Shown piece after piece: positions 41,955 through 50,504 of a DNA stretch of 50,690 nucleotides. Every line of letters starts with the position of its first letter. Within the stretch, counting starts at the first letter, position 1. Under the pieces are notes generated by a model. It saw nothing but the letters and a program-made list of their open reading frames with translations, made no database searches and was not told where the DNA came from. Made by a program: the position numbers and the translations under genes. Source of the stretch: Paenibacillus sp. (GTDB lineage Bacteria > Bacillota > Bacilli > Paenibacillales > Paenibacillaceae); assembly GCA_031254035.1 (NCBI GenBank), contig JAIRVF010000108.1, positions 1 to 50,690 on the forward strand. The letters are read 5' to 3'.

Positions 41955-42532
41955 TTCTGGTAATTGACAATTATGACTCTTTTACGTATAACCTGGTTCA
42001 ATATCTCGGAGAGCTAGGGGAAGAAGTCAAGGTATTCCGCAATGATGAAATTGATATCCAGGGAATTGAAGAGCTTGCTCCGGATCATATTTTAATATCA
42101 CCGGGTCCTTGCACTCCAAATGAAGCGGGAATTAGTTTGGCAACCATTAAGTATTTTAAAGGGAAGATACCGATTTTTGGCGTCTGCCTTGGTCATCAGG
42201 CGATTGGACAGGCGTTTGGCGGCGATGTTGTCCGCGCAGAGCGCTTAATGCATGGCAAGACTTCGCCGATTTTACATCATGGATCATCTGTATTCGAGGG
42301 CCTGCCATCCCCATTCACGGCGACGCGGTACCATTCTTTACTGGTGGAACGGAGCACCTTGCCTGGCTGCCTGGAAATTACGGCTGAGACGGAAGAGGGT
42401 GAAATTATGGGACTACGGCACAAGGAATACCCTATTGAGGGTGTTCAGTTCCATCCTGAGTCGATCATTACCGATTATGGACATCAGATGCTCCGCAACT
42501 TTCTGAAGCGGAAGACAGCCACCAGCGCATGA
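41951..42532 (+). CDS. pabA: Glutamine amidotransferase of aminodeoxychorismate/anthranilate synthase
   Basis: Supplies ammonia from glutamine to PabB. It is 193 aa, class I amidotransferase: the nucleophile Cys79 lies in GVCLGHQ, and His168/Glu170 in QFHPES complete the triad. In B. subtilis this subunit also serves TrpE (hence trpG) because the trp operon lacks its own; whether that holds here cannot be seen from this window. ATGA overlaps join it to pabB upstream and pabC downstream. AGAAGGAGATGAG precedes the ATG. Confidence 0.96.
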   Translation: MILVIDNYDSFTYNLVQYLGELGEEVKVFRNDEIDIQGIEELAPDHILISPGPCTPNEAGISLATIKYFKGKIPIFGVCLGHQAIGQAFGGDVVRAERLMHGKTSPILHHGSSVFEGLPSPFTATRYHSLLVERSTLPGCLEITAETEEGEIMGLRHKEYPIEGVQFHPESIITDYGHQMLRNFLKRKTATSA

Positions 42533-43437
42533 AACGGATTCTGCTGAACGGTCAGTGTATGGATGCTCAAGCCGCCGTGGTTCCCGTTATGGATCACGGC
42601 TTTTTATACGGTATGGGGTTGTTCGAAACGTTCCGGACGTACAGAGGTGAGCCGTTTTTGTTGGGAAGACATCTAGATCGGCTGGCACAAGGCTGCGAAA
42701 TACTGGGGATCAGGATGAATACTTTGCCTGACTCTAGGCAGATGAGGGAGTGGATACGCAAACTCATGAAAGCGAACGGACTGGAGGAAGCGTATATCCG
42801 ATATACCGTCAGCGCTGGGGAGGATGTATTGGGACTACCTGCAGGGATGTACAGTAAGCCGAGCACAGTGCTCATGGCCAAGCCGCTGCCACAAACGCCG
42901 GATCAGTTGTATACCCATGGAAAAGCGCTGCAACTGCTCTCTACCCGCCGCAATTCACCGGAAGGATCCATTCGGCTGAAGTCGCTTCATTATATGAATA
43001 ATATTTTAGCAAAAAGAGAGCTTTCCGCTTATTCCGAAGCCGCGCGTCTTCACGCCGAAGGCTTGATGCTGAATACGGACGGCTATCTCTCGGAAGGAAT
43101 CGTCAGCAATCTTTTCTTCGCGAAAAATAATCAACTTTATACGCCGGATACGGCCTGCGGACTGCTGCCTGGCATTACACGAGGATTTGTACTGGAGCTG
43201 GCAATTGCCGATGGAATACGCTGTGAAGAAGGATTTTATACTTGGGAGGATCTGAAGCAGGCCGATGAAATCTGGCTGACTACCTCCATTCAAGAGCTGG
43301 TGCCGGTCACGAGATTGATCGACGACTCGGGTGCTACAATTCCAATCAGCGGCGGACGAATCGGTCCGATCACGGACAAGCTGCTTCGACTGTATCGGCG
43401 GCAAACGGGAGGTTATCATGAAAACGACTATATATAA
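42529..43437 (+). CDS. pabC: 4-amino-4-deoxychorismate lyase
   Basis: A fold-type IV PLP enzyme releasing pyruvate from aminodeoxychorismate to give p-aminobenzoate. It is 302 aa. DHGFLYGMGLFETFRTY near the N-terminus, the PLP lysine in RLKSLHYMNNILAKRE (near 154) and EGIVSNLFF are visible. These also occur in D-amino-acid and branched-chain aminotransferases; the operon assigns the role. It overlaps pabA by 4 bp and folP by 20 bp. Confidence 0.93.
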   Translation: MKRILLNGQCMDAQAAVVPVMDHGFLYGMGLFETFRTYRGEPFLLGRHLDRLAQGCEILGIRMNTLPDSRQMREWIRKLMKANGLEEAYIRYTVSAGEDVLGLPAGMYSKPSTVLMAKPLPQTPDQLYTHGKALQLLSTRRNSPEGSIRLKSLHYMNNILAKRELSAYSEAARLHAEGLMLNTDGYLSEGIVSNLFFAKNNQLYTPDTACGLLPGITRGFVLELAIADGIRCEEGFYTWEDLKQADEIWLTTSIQELVPVTRLIDDSGATIPISGGRIGPITDKLLRLYRRQTGGYHENDYI

Positions 43438-44281
43438 ACGAACCTATACCATGGGAGAAGCGGTACTTGAACTTGGAGCGTCCACCAAAATCATGGGTAT
43501 TTTAAATGTGACACCAGACTCTTTTTCGGATGGCGGCCGCTATGTCGATCCGGACCAGGCAGTGCGGCATGCGCTGCAGATGGTTCAGGATGGAGCTGAT
43601 TTGATCGATATTGGCGGTGAATCGACGCGTCCAGGATATGAACCTATTTCCGCCGAGGAAGAGCTGCGCCGTGTAATTCCTGTCATTGAGGCCATTCACC
43701 GCGCAGCTCCGCATATTCCGATTTCCGTAGATACCTATAAAGCTGAGGTAGCCCGCCAAGCCATTCAGGCCGGAGCCCATATCATGAACGATATTTGGGG
43801 AGGCAAAAAGGACCCGGATATGCTGAAGGCTGCGGCAGAGTTTGGATGCCCGATTATTTTGATGCATAACAGGAAGGATATGAATTACGGTGATTTTACC
43901 GCCGACGTCGTGCATGATCTGGAAGAAAGCGTCGAAATGGCGCTGAAAGCCGGTGTTGACAGTAAGCAGATCATTTTGGATCCAGGTGTTGGTTTTGCCA
44001 AAAATGGACCGGAAAATTTGCGAATTATGACACAACTTGACCGGCTGGTGGGGATCGGATATCCGGTGCTGCTTGCAACCTCGCGTAAAAAGTTTATCCG
44101 TGCGGCGCTTGATCTGCCGGTGGACGACATTGTTGAAGGAACAGCCGCTACCGTCGCATTCGGTATTGCCCAGGGCTGTCAAATCGTGCGGGTCCATGAC
44201 GTGAAGCAAATTAAGCGGACGGTTACGATGAGTGATGCGATGCTTTATGCCGGAGCAGATCTCACACGGGTACGCCTTTAA
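43418..44281 (+). CDS. folP: Dihydropteroate synthase
   Basis: Joins p-aminobenzoate to dihydropterin pyrophosphate; the sulfonamide target (called sul in B. subtilis). It is 287 aa. The signature IMGILNVTPDSFSDGGRY begins near residue 26, DIGGESTRPGYEP follows, then the barrel strands including ILDPGVGFAKNGPENL and the phosphate-binding R-V-H-D-V near the end. GGGAGGT at 43407 precedes the ATG at 43418 inside the end of pabC. Confidence 0.97.
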   Translation: MKTTIYKRTYTMGEAVLELGASTKIMGILNVTPDSFSDGGRYVDPDQAVRHALQMVQDGADLIDIGGESTRPGYEPISAEEELRRVIPVIEAIHRAAPHIPISVDTYKAEVARQAIQAGAHIMNDIWGGKKDPDMLKAAAEFGCPIILMHNRKDMNYGDFTADVVHDLEESVEMALKAGVDSKQIILDPGVGFAKNGPENLRIMTQLDRLVGIGYPVLLATSRKKFIRAALDLPVDDIVEGTAATVAFGIAQGCQIVRVHDVKQIKRTVTMSDAMLYAGADLTRVRL

Positions 44282-44330
44282 ATGAGATATAAAGCAATCA
44301 TCTGTAAAAGAAGTGGGGGACTAACGGATT

Positions 44331-44693
44331 ATGGATAAAATGAAACTGCATCGCATGGAATATTACGGATATCATGGTGTTTTTGAAGAGGAGCGTAAGC
44401 TGGGCCAACGTTTTTATATTGATCTGGAGCTTGAGCTCGATTTGCGGGCAGCCGGGGAAAATGATGACTTAACTCAAACGGTAAATTATGCCGAAGTGCA
44501 TGAAATTGTGAAAAAAGCCGTTGAAACTGAGTCTTTCCACCTGATCGAAGCATTGGCCGAACATATTGCATCCTTGTTACTTGACACTTATACTAGTATC
44601 GATGCATTGACGGTCAAAGTGACCAAACCACACCCTCCCTTTGACATCCATTTTCAGGGCGTCACCGTGGAGCTTCACAGAACAAGAAAGTGA
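44331..44693 (+). CDS. folB: Dihydroneopterin aldolase
   Basis: Cleaves dihydroneopterin to hydroxymethyldihydropterin and glycolaldehyde. It is 120 aa with the tunnelling fold. YYGYHGVFEEERKLGQRFYIDLEL is split over the N-terminal half, VNYAEVH follows, and the catalytic-type Glu/Lys residues lie in FHLIEALAEHIA and VKVTKPHPP. It is 49 bp after folP and just before folK. Confidence 0.96.
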   Translation: MDKMKLHRMEYYGYHGVFEEERKLGQRFYIDLELELDLRAAGENDDLTQTVNYAEVHEIVKKAVETESFHLIEALAEHIASLLLDTYTSIDALTVKVTKPHPPFDIHFQGVTVELHRTRK

Positions 44694-44703
44694 GAACCCA
44701 TCT

Positions 44704-45252
44704 ATGTACGTACATCCCACCTCTGAGTCATCAGAGGCTTATATTGCTTTAGGGGCTAATTTGGGCGACCGTGAGGATACGCTTATGGAGGCGGTTCGCC
44801 GTCTTGACGAAACTCCGGACGTTACTGTACTCCAATGCTCTAACATTTATGAAACTGAGCCGGTTGGCTATGTGGACCAGCCGCTATTTCTTAATATGGC
44901 CGTACGGGTGCGCACCGATCTTGATCCTTACGGGCTGCTGCATGTCATGCAGCACATCGAAAAGGAGCTGGGAAGAGTCCGTCATATCCGCTGGGGCCCT
45001 AGAACCGTCGATTTGGATTTAATTTGGATGGAGGGGCTGAGGGAGGACACGGAAGAATTGATCTTGCCCCATCCCCGCATGAAGGAGCGTTTGTTTGTTC
45101 TCGTTCCGCTGAGGGACATTGTGCCCATGGAGGAACTATCCGGCTTACGTAACGAGATACAGACGGCAATGGACAGACTGGATGGAAAGGAAGGTTTGCA
45201 GCTTTGGAAAACTTGCAGCTGGCACAGCGTATCCGCGCCTTCCGGAAACTAA
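44704..45252 (+). CDS. folK: 6-hydroxymethyl-7,8-dihydropterin pyrophosphokinase
   Basis: Pyrophosphorylates the pterin to make the FolP substrate. It is 182 aa. AYIALGANLGDRE near residue 12, EPVGYVDQPLFLNMAV near 58, and the signature RWGPRTVDLDLIWM near 99 are canonical. The ATG at 44704 is favoured because the open frame upstream overlaps folB; its ribosome-binding site is weak, so coupling to folB is likely. Its last 49 bp overlap the next small gene. Confidence 0.95.
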   Translation: MYVHPTSESSEAYIALGANLGDREDTLMEAVRRLDETPDVTVLQCSNIYETEPVGYVDQPLFLNMAVRVRTDLDPYGLLHVMQHIEKELGRVRHIRWGPRTVDLDLIWMEGLREDTEELILPHPRMKERLFVLVPLRDIVPMEELSGLRNEIQTAMDRLDGKEGLQLWKTCSWHSVSAPSGN

Positions 45253-45407
45253 AAGGATTTACGCAGCAGGAGCTGGCATCCGGGTGTGACATATCGCTGG
45301 CGGTCCTTGGGGCCATTGAGCGGGGGAACAGGCGCGCTGATGGACAGACATTGGCGAAAATTGCAGAGGTTCTGGACATTTCTGTTCAGGAGCTTATCAA
45401 TAATTAG
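45204..45407 (+). CDS. yazB: Small XRE-family helix-turn-helix regulator (YazB-like)
   Basis: A 67-aa protein that is essentially one Cro/C1-type helix-turn-helix domain: LAQRIRAFRKLKGFTQQELA, then LAVLGAIERGNRRADGQTL and LAKIAEVLDISVQELI. The TTG at 45204 follows GGAAAGGAAGGT at 45184-45195 and lies inside folK, a 49-bp overlap. Its targets are unknown; it has the position of B. subtilis yazB at the end of the folate operon, where it may regulate that operon or simply be co-expressed. Confidence 0.85.
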   Translation: MENLQLAQRIRAFRKLKGFTQQELASGCDISLAVLGAIERGNRRADGQTLAKIAEVLDISVQELINN

Positions 45408-45515
45408 AATATTTGCATATACAGAATAAATTTGAATGAACGAGTTTTTAGTTCATGATTTGCTTTCAATAGAGAGAGCAAGAACAAAAATAAACTCGAG
45501 GGAGCGAACGATCAA

Positions 45516-46538
45516 ATGCTGAAAATTGGCGATATTGAAATGAAAAACCAGGTCGTTTTGGCTCCGATGGCGGGTGTCTGCAATCCAGCTTTTCGGCTGA
45601 TCGCCAAGGAATTTGGAACCGGATTGGTTTGCGCTGAGATGGTTAGCGGCAAAGCAATTGTTCACGGCAACCAGCGAACGCAAGAAATGCTTTTTGTCGA
45701 TGAACGGGAAAAACCACTCAGCTTGCAGATTTTTGGCGGGGACCGCGAGTCGCTTGTAGAAGCGGCGAAGGTCGTGGATAAGCAAACTAACGCCGATATT
45801 ATTGATATTAATATGGGCTGCCCCGCACCGAAAGTTACCAAAGCCGACGCCGGCGCACGCTGGTTGCTGGATCCGAACAAAATTTACGAGATGGTATCCG
45901 CGGTGGTGGATGTTGTGGAAAAACCAGTAACAGTAAAAATGCGTATCGGCTGGGACCACGAGCATATCTATGCCATTGAGAACGCTCAGGCTGTCGAACG
46001 CGCCGGCGGCAAAGCCGTCAGCGTTCATGGACGTACACGCGAGCAATTGTATACCGGGCATGCCGACTGGAATATTATAAAGCAGGTTAAAGAGTCTGTA
46101 TCGATTCCTGTAATCGGAAACGGCGATGTTGTTACGCCGGAAGATGCGCGGCGGATGCTGGATCAAACCGGAGTCGACGGAGTTATGATTGGGCGCGGAG
46201 CGCTCGGAAATCCGTGGATGCTGTATCGGACAATCGAATACCTGAAGACCGGCGAACTTTTGCCGGAGCCATCCGGGGAAGAAAAGATCCGCATTGCGAT
46301 TTTGCATATGGACCGTCTCATTGCCTTGAGGGGAGAATCGGTGGCCGTGCGCGAAATGCGCAAGCATTTGGCTTGGTATTTGAAAGGTCTGAGAGGATCT
46401 GCACGCATTAAGGATGAAATTATGGAAGAAACGAAGCGGGATGAAATGGTGAATATTCTGGAGAATTTCGTAGCTAGCCTAAACGAGCGGGCGGAATGTG
46501 AATCAAATGTGGCAGAGGGAGCAGCAGTTTCCCAATAA
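45516..46538 (+). CDS. dusB: tRNA-dihydrouridine synthase (DusB type)
   Basis: An FMN/NADPH enzyme reducing specific uridines in tRNA to dihydrouridine. It is 340 aa. The catalytic Cys102 lies in INMGCPAPKV. LAPMAGVCNPAFR near residue 15, VSVHGRTREQLYTG near 166 and the FMN-binding IGNGDV and GVMIGRGALGNPW complete the barrel. The C-terminal helical domain carries the RNA-contact region LAWYLKGLRG. GAGGGAGCGAACG precedes the ATG. It corresponds to B. subtilis yacF. Confidence 0.96.
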   Translation: MLKIGDIEMKNQVVLAPMAGVCNPAFRLIAKEFGTGLVCAEMVSGKAIVHGNQRTQEMLFVDEREKPLSLQIFGGDRESLVEAAKVVDKQTNADIIDINMGCPAPKVTKADAGARWLLDPNKIYEMVSAVVDVVEKPVTVKMRIGWDHEHIYAIENAQAVERAGGKAVSVHGRTREQLYTGHADWNIIKQVKESVSIPVIGNGDVVTPEDARRMLDQTGVDGVMIGRGALGNPWMLYRTIEYLKTGELLPEPSGEEKIRIAILHMDRLIALRGESVAVREMRKHLAWYLKGLRGSARIKDEIMEETKRDEMVNILENFVASLNERAECESNVAEGAAVSQ

Positions 46539-46580
46539 TGCCGTAATTCAACTATCCATGCGTGTTCAAGATGTGTTCGA

Positions 46581-46609
46581 TTGACATTTTGAAACGGTTA
46601 CCATATAAT
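46581..46609 (+). promoter_or_regulatory. Consensus sigma-A promoter of greA
   Basis: TTGACA at 46581-46586, a 17-bp spacer and TATAAT at 46604-46609: all 12 consensus positions and optimal spacing. It predicts a strong constitutive transcript with a leader of about 150 nt before greA. Confidence 0.85.
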
Positions 46610-46766
46610 TTTTCAGTATAAATTCGACTTATCCTTTAAACAACAGAGGGATGTTCTGATCCTTCAAACTTTGCATAAATATAGATTGATCTAAAGTTAA
46701 CAGGGTAGTTCATTCTATAATAACGGTAGTTTTAAATTCTTTTACATGACAGGAGAATCGGTTGAG

Positions 46767-47243
46767 ATGAGCGATAAAGAAGTCATTCTGACACAGGACG
46801 GACTTAAAAAGCTGGAAGACGAACTCGAGAACCTGAAATCGGTTAAGCGGCGTGAGGTTGCGGAACGGATTAAAGTGGCCATCGGCTACGGGGATATCAG
46901 CGAAAACTCGGAATATGAAGATGCCAAAAACGAGCAGGCTTTTATTGAAGGGCGTATCATTACCCTTGAGAAAATGCTTCGTAATGCGCGTATTATCAAT
47001 AACGACGAGATCAATACCGATATTGTCGGCGTTGGTGCTACAGTCATCGTGAAAGATCTGGAATACGGAGATACGATGGAATACACCATTGTAGGTACAG
47101 CCGAATCCGATCCGCTTAACAATAAAATCTCGAATGAAAGCCCGGTAGGTAAGGCGATCTTGGGCAAGCAAAAAGGAACTGTAGTGGACGTCAACGTTCC
47201 TGCAGGAGTGATTCAATACAAAATCATTGATATCAAGAAGTAA
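46767..47243 (+). CDS. greA: Transcription elongation factor GreA
   Basis: Rescues backtracked RNA polymerase by stimulating transcript cleavage through the secondary channel. It is 158 aa: an N-terminal coiled coil (about 5-75) with the tip acidic residues in GDISENSEYEDAK, and a C-terminal FKBP-like domain (IVGTAESDP, ISNESPVGKAILGK). The ATG at 46767 follows AGGAGA at 46751-46756; the ATG at 46746 precedes that site. The dusB-greA-lysS order differs from B. subtilis, where greA is elsewhere. Confidence 0.97.
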   Translation: MSDKEVILTQDGLKKLEDELENLKSVKRREVAERIKVAIGYGDISENSEYEDAKNEQAFIEGRIITLEKMLRNARIINNDEINTDIVGVGATVIVKDLEYGDTMEYTIVGTAESDPLNNKISNESPVGKAILGKQKGTVVDVNVPAGVIQYKIIDIKK

Positions 47244-47272
47244 GATCCGCATTGCTTTAGGATTGTTAGAAA

Positions 47273-47297
47273 GAGCTTCCTTTAGGAAGCTTTTTTT
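47273..47297 (+). terminator. Intrinsic terminator after greA
   Basis: A perfect 7-bp stem, AGCTTCC / GGAAGCT, with loop TTTA, is followed by TTTTTT. Confidence 0.88.
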
Positions 47298-47406
47298 CAG
47301 ATATACAGCGTGAGCCAACGGTTCGTTCTGAACCCGGTTCACTCTATAAAGACCCCTGTATTCGTTTGACGGACAGGCAGTGAGATAGAAGGAGTGACGA
47401 TTTAAA

Positions 47407-48924
47407 ATGTCGGAAGAAGTTAACAACCACGAACAAGAAATTGAACTCAGCGAGATGCTGCAAATTCGCCGCGGTAAATTGGATGAGCTTCGCAATCTTG
47501 GGATTGACCCTTTTGGTAAAAAGTACAACCGGACCCATCATGCAGGTGATTTGATCGCGAAGTATGAAACCACGACCAAAGAAGAACTGGACGAGCAGCA
47601 TGTTGAAGTGCGTGTTGCCGGAAGAATTATGGCCAAGCGCGGCATGGGTAAGGCTATTTTCGCCCATATACAGGATCTCAGCGGTAAAATTCAGATCTAT
47701 GTGCGTCAGGATTCTGTTCCTGAGGCTGCCTTTGAAGCATTCCGTCTGCTTGATCTCGGAGATATTGTCGGCATCGGCGGTACAATGTTCAAGACCAAAA
47801 CGGGTGAGACGACGATCAAAGCAAGCGAAGTTGAAGTTCTTTCCAAGTCGCTCTATCCGCTGCCGGACAAGTACCATGGTTTGAAGGATGTAGAGCTTCG
47901 CTACCGTCAGCGTTATGTCGATCTGATCATTAACCCTGAGGTACAGCAGACCTTTATTACCCGTTCCCGTATCATTCAATCGATGCGCCGCTATCTGGAT
48001 TCCCAGGGATATCTGGAAGTGGAAACACCAACTTTGCACGCCATTGCCGGCGGCGCAGCAGCGAAGCCGTTTATTACGCATCACAATGCGCTCGATATGG
48101 AACTTTATATGCGCATTGCGATCGAGCTTCATTTGAAACGTCTGATTGTTGGTGGTTTGGAAAAGGTATATGAAATCGGACGCGTATACCGCAATGAGGG
48201 TATCTCTACACGTCATAATCCGGAATTCACCATGATTGAGCTGTATGAAGCCTATGCGGACTATCAGGATATTATGAATCTGACCGAAAGCATGGTTGCG
48301 CATATTGCTCAAGAAGTGCTTGGCACCCAAGTAGTCGACTATCAAGGACATGAGGTCAGTCTGGCACCAGGGTGGCGCAGAGTTTCTATGGTAGAAGCGG
48401 TGAAGGAAGTGAAGGGCGTTGACTTCGGCGTTCAGATGACGGATGAAGAGGCACATCGCCTTGCCAAAGAACATAACGTCAAAGTTGAACCGCATATGAC
48501 CTTCGGTCATATCTTGAACGCATTCTTCGAGGACTTTGTAGAGGAAACGCTGATTCAGCCAACCTTCGTCACTGGGCATCCAGTCGAAATTTCGCCGCTG
48601 GCGAAGAAAAACGAGCAGGATCCGCGCTTTACGGACCGCTTTGAGCTGTTTATCGTGGCGCGTGAGCATGCCAATGCCTTCAGCGAGCTGAACGATCCGA
48701 TTGACCAGCGTCAACGTTTTGAAGCGCAGCTTAAAGAACGTGAGAAGGGGAATGACGAAGCGCATGAAATGGATGAAGACTTCCTTAATGCGCTCGAATA
48801 CGGCATGCCGCCTACAGGCGGACTGGGTATCGGTGTCGACCGCCTTGTGATGCTGTTAACCAACTCGCCGTCGATCCGTGACGTACTGCTTTTCCCTCAT
48901 ATGAGAAATCGTACGCAGGAATAG
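47407..48924 (+). CDS. lysS: Lysyl-tRNA synthetase, class II
   Basis: Charges tRNA-Lys. It is 505 aa: an N-terminal OB anticodon-binding domain (about 60-150) and a class II catalytic core with motif 1 around SRIIQSMRRYLDSQGYLEVE, motif 2 YRNEGISTRHNPEFTMIE and motif 3 GLGIGVDRLVM. AAGGAGTGA at 47389 precedes the ATG. No T-box leader was seen upstream, as expected for lysS in this lineage. A strong terminator follows. Confidence 0.98.
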   Translation: MSEEVNNHEQEIELSEMLQIRRGKLDELRNLGIDPFGKKYNRTHHAGDLIAKYETTTKEELDEQHVEVRVAGRIMAKRGMGKAIFAHIQDLSGKIQIYVRQDSVPEAAFEAFRLLDLGDIVGIGGTMFKTKTGETTIKASEVEVLSKSLYPLPDKYHGLKDVELRYRQRYVDLIINPEVQQTFITRSRIIQSMRRYLDSQGYLEVETPTLHAIAGGAAAKPFITHHNALDMELYMRIAIELHLKRLIVGGLEKVYEIGRVYRNEGISTRHNPEFTMIELYEAYADYQDIMNLTESMVAHIAQEVLGTQVVDYQGHEVSLAPGWRRVSMVEAVKEVKGVDFGVQMTDEEAHRLAKEHNVKVEPHMTFGHILNAFFEDFVEETLIQPTFVTGHPVEISPLAKKNEQDPRFTDRFELFIVAREHANAFSELNDPIDQRQRFEAQLKEREKGNDEAHEMDEDFLNALEYGMPPTGGLGIGVDRLVMLLTNSPSIRDVLLFPHMRNRTQE

Positions 48925-48961
48925 TTTAAAAAAATGTAAATGGGATTTTATTATCCTATAG

Positions 48962-49007
48962 AAAAGGAACAGCATGATTTTAGTCATGACTGTTCCTTTT
49001 GTTTTTT
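48962..49007 (+). terminator. Intrinsic terminator after lysS
   Basis: AAAAGGAACAG plus CATGA pair with TCATG-A-CTGTTCCTTTT (one bulged A), followed by GTTTTTT. It lies between the convergent lysS and tetR genes; the A-rich left flank may also serve the minus strand. Confidence 0.9.
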
Positions 49008-49047
49008 AGATATATTCCGTTGAATGGGCTTCTGCCTTCCGTAAGGC

Positions 49048-49671
49048 TCAGCAGTCAGACCTTTCCTCATATTGCTGAGTGGGACGGCATAACGTCAACA
49101 AGTGTCTGTTTACCGTTTTTCGCATCATTTCCGTTGTCACCACTTCCGGTCTAAGTATGGCGTGAATAGCCAAGCCGTCAATCAAAGCATAGAAGCGCTC
49201 AATTTCAAGAGGGGTATCCAGATCCGGCAGAGCCAGGCCATAGGCAGTCAATCCATTTATGATCTTAATGAAAACCAGCCTGAGCTCGTCATCAACCTCA
49301 GAGCGATGCAGGGCAAGCTTGGAATCAGACATCGATTTGACGACAAAAGCAAACCATACCTCCATTTCATGCCGTTTCTCTTCATCGGTGGGGAGAATTT
49401 CATCCACCAGCAGAGGGATGTCAATCAATAAATCTCCACTAAAGGTGATACCCGCAATTCGTTCTTTAACCCGGTCGGAAACTCTTTTCATCGCATAGGA
49501 CAGAAGTTCAGACTGAGTAGTGAAGTAATGCCTCATCGAGCCAACAGACAAACCGGCTTCTTCGGCAATGTTGCGAACTGAGGCCTGGTCAAGTCCCATT
49601 TTACGAATTACACGCCATGCCGCTTCAGCTACGATTTCCTTTTGTTTATCATGATCTACAATTTTGGGCAT
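49048..49671 (-). CDS. TetR-family transcriptional regulator
   Basis: The only clear minus-strand gene in the window, 207 aa. The N-terminal helix-turn-helix (about 28-50) reads ASVRNIAEEAGLSVGSMRHYF, the form seen in BetI/PksA-like TetR proteins. The C-terminal ligand-binding domain is unassigned. The start codon is at 49669-49671. It diverges from a small membrane-protein gene with 92 bp between them and an 11-bp inverted repeat in that gap, so it probably controls that gene and itself. No counterpart lies between lysS and the rRNA operon in B. subtilis. Confidence 0.9.
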   Translation of the reverse strand: MPKIVDHDKQKEIVAEAAWRVIRKMGLDQASVRNIAEEAGLSVGSMRHYFTTQSELLSYAMKRVSDRVKERIAGITFSGDLLIDIPLLVDEILPTDEEKRHEMEVWFAFVVKSMSDSKLALHRSEVDDELRLVFIKIINGLTAYGLALPDLDTPLEIERFYALIDGLAIHAILRPEVVTTEMMRKTVNRHLLTLCRPTQQYEERSDC

Positions 49672-49692
49672 GTCATTAGTTTAACATTCTTC

Positions 49693-49747
49693 TTGTTTTT
49701 TTAATACAATCGTGATAAATTACTTTCTAGCACAGCTGTATTAAAAA
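49693..49747 (+). promoter_or_regulatory. Divergent promoter region with candidate TetR operator
   Basis: TTTTTAATACA at 49698-49708 and TGTATTAAAAA at 49737-49747 are perfect 11-bp inverted arms 28 bp apart. Between and overlapping them lies a + strand promoter candidate: TTGTTT 49693-49698, 17-bp spacer, TAAATT 49716-49721 preceded by TGA (extended -10). A regulator bound at both arms would cover it. Confidence 0.5.
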
Positions 49748-49763
49748 GAAAGGTGATGATTTC

Positions 49764-50297
49764 GTGATTGCTGCCTTGATTGTTGGGTGTGAGATTTCAT
49801 TTTGGGTACTTGTACTGGCGGGATTGTGCGCGAGGTATTTTGCTGGGTGGAAGCGCACAGGGGCCATTTTGCTGCTGGCGACTCCAGTCGTCGACCTGCT
49901 GCTCCTTGTATTTACCATAATGGATTTGCGAAATGGAGTTAAAGCGGAATTTGTCCATGGGCTTTCTGCGATATACATCGGGGTAACCGTAGCGTATGGA
50001 CATAGGATGATAAAATGGGCTGATGAGAGGTTTGCACACCGTTTTGCAGGTGGAGAGAAGCCTAGACCCGCACCCAAATTCGGAAAGGATCATGCCCGTC
50101 GCGAGAGGGATGGATGGTATAGACATGTCTTTGCTTGGTTCATTAGAGTAGTCCTGTTTGGACTTATGATCCTGATTGTGAATGATCCGACTCGAACTGA
50201 AGTATTAAAGAATATGCCATTAGGGTGGGGAGCCATCGTGGCGATCGACTTCCTAATTAGCTTCAGCTATACGATTTGGCCTAGACAACATCGTTAA
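49764..50297 (+). CDS. Integral membrane protein, YmcC-like, unknown function
   Basis: A 177-aa protein with four hydrophobic segments (about 3-24, 32-52, 62-80 and 122-141, with another near 155-172). A basic cytoplasmic loop (about 90-118, rich in Arg/Lys/His/Pro) joins the two halves. It resembles B. subtilis YmcC by recollection, a protein of unknown role. AAAGGTGATGA at 49750 precedes the GTG start. Its divergent TetR neighbour suggests induction by a small molecule or membrane stress, but no substrate can be inferred. Confidence 0.75.
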   Translation: MIAALIVGCEISFWVLVLAGLCARYFAGWKRTGAILLLATPVVDLLLLVFTIMDLRNGVKAEFVHGLSAIYIGVTVAYGHRMIKWADERFAHRFAGGEKPRPAPKFGKDHARRERDGWYRHVFAWFIRVVLFGLMILIVNDPTRTEVLKNMPLGWGAIVAIDFLISFSYTIWPRQHR

Positions 50298-50364
50298 TGG
50301 GAAAGGGATATAAGACATCCTACTAATAAATACACGATATCGATTTCAGCATAGAATCAGATTC

Positions 50365-50394
50365 TTGTATCCCTGAGTCTATAAATTCTATAAT
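50365..50394 (+). promoter_or_regulatory. rRNA operon promoter candidate 1
   Basis: TTGTAT at 50365-50370 and TATAAT at 50389-50394 with an 18-bp spacer. It is the most upstream of three stacked promoters before the rRNA leader. Confidence 0.5.
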
Positions 50395-50399
50395 CATGC

Positions 50400-50428
50400 T
50401 TGCAATAAAATTGTATTCATGATATATT
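50400..50428 (+). promoter_or_regulatory. rRNA operon promoter candidate 2
   Basis: TTGCAA at 50400-50405, 17-bp spacer, TATATT at 50423-50428 with TGA before the -10. It has the same elements as the promoter 105 bp downstream, which argues for a true tandem pair. Confidence 0.7.
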
Positions 50429-50504
50429 AATGTTCCGGCCAAGAAATGAGAGAAAAATGCAGGCCAGCAAGCCTAAAAACTTCAAAATAAATTTTTAAAA
50501 AAGC

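Noticed and set aside
41905..41960. GAG-rich stretch over the pabA ribosome-binding site as a TRAP site
   Set aside because: Only three or four GAG triplets with uneven spacing; TRAP needs many repeats at 2-3 nt spacing.
47344..48765. Long minus-strand open frame opposite lysS
   Set aside because: It lies wholly antisense to a canonical lysyl-tRNA synthetase gene and has no family features; a shadow of codon bias.
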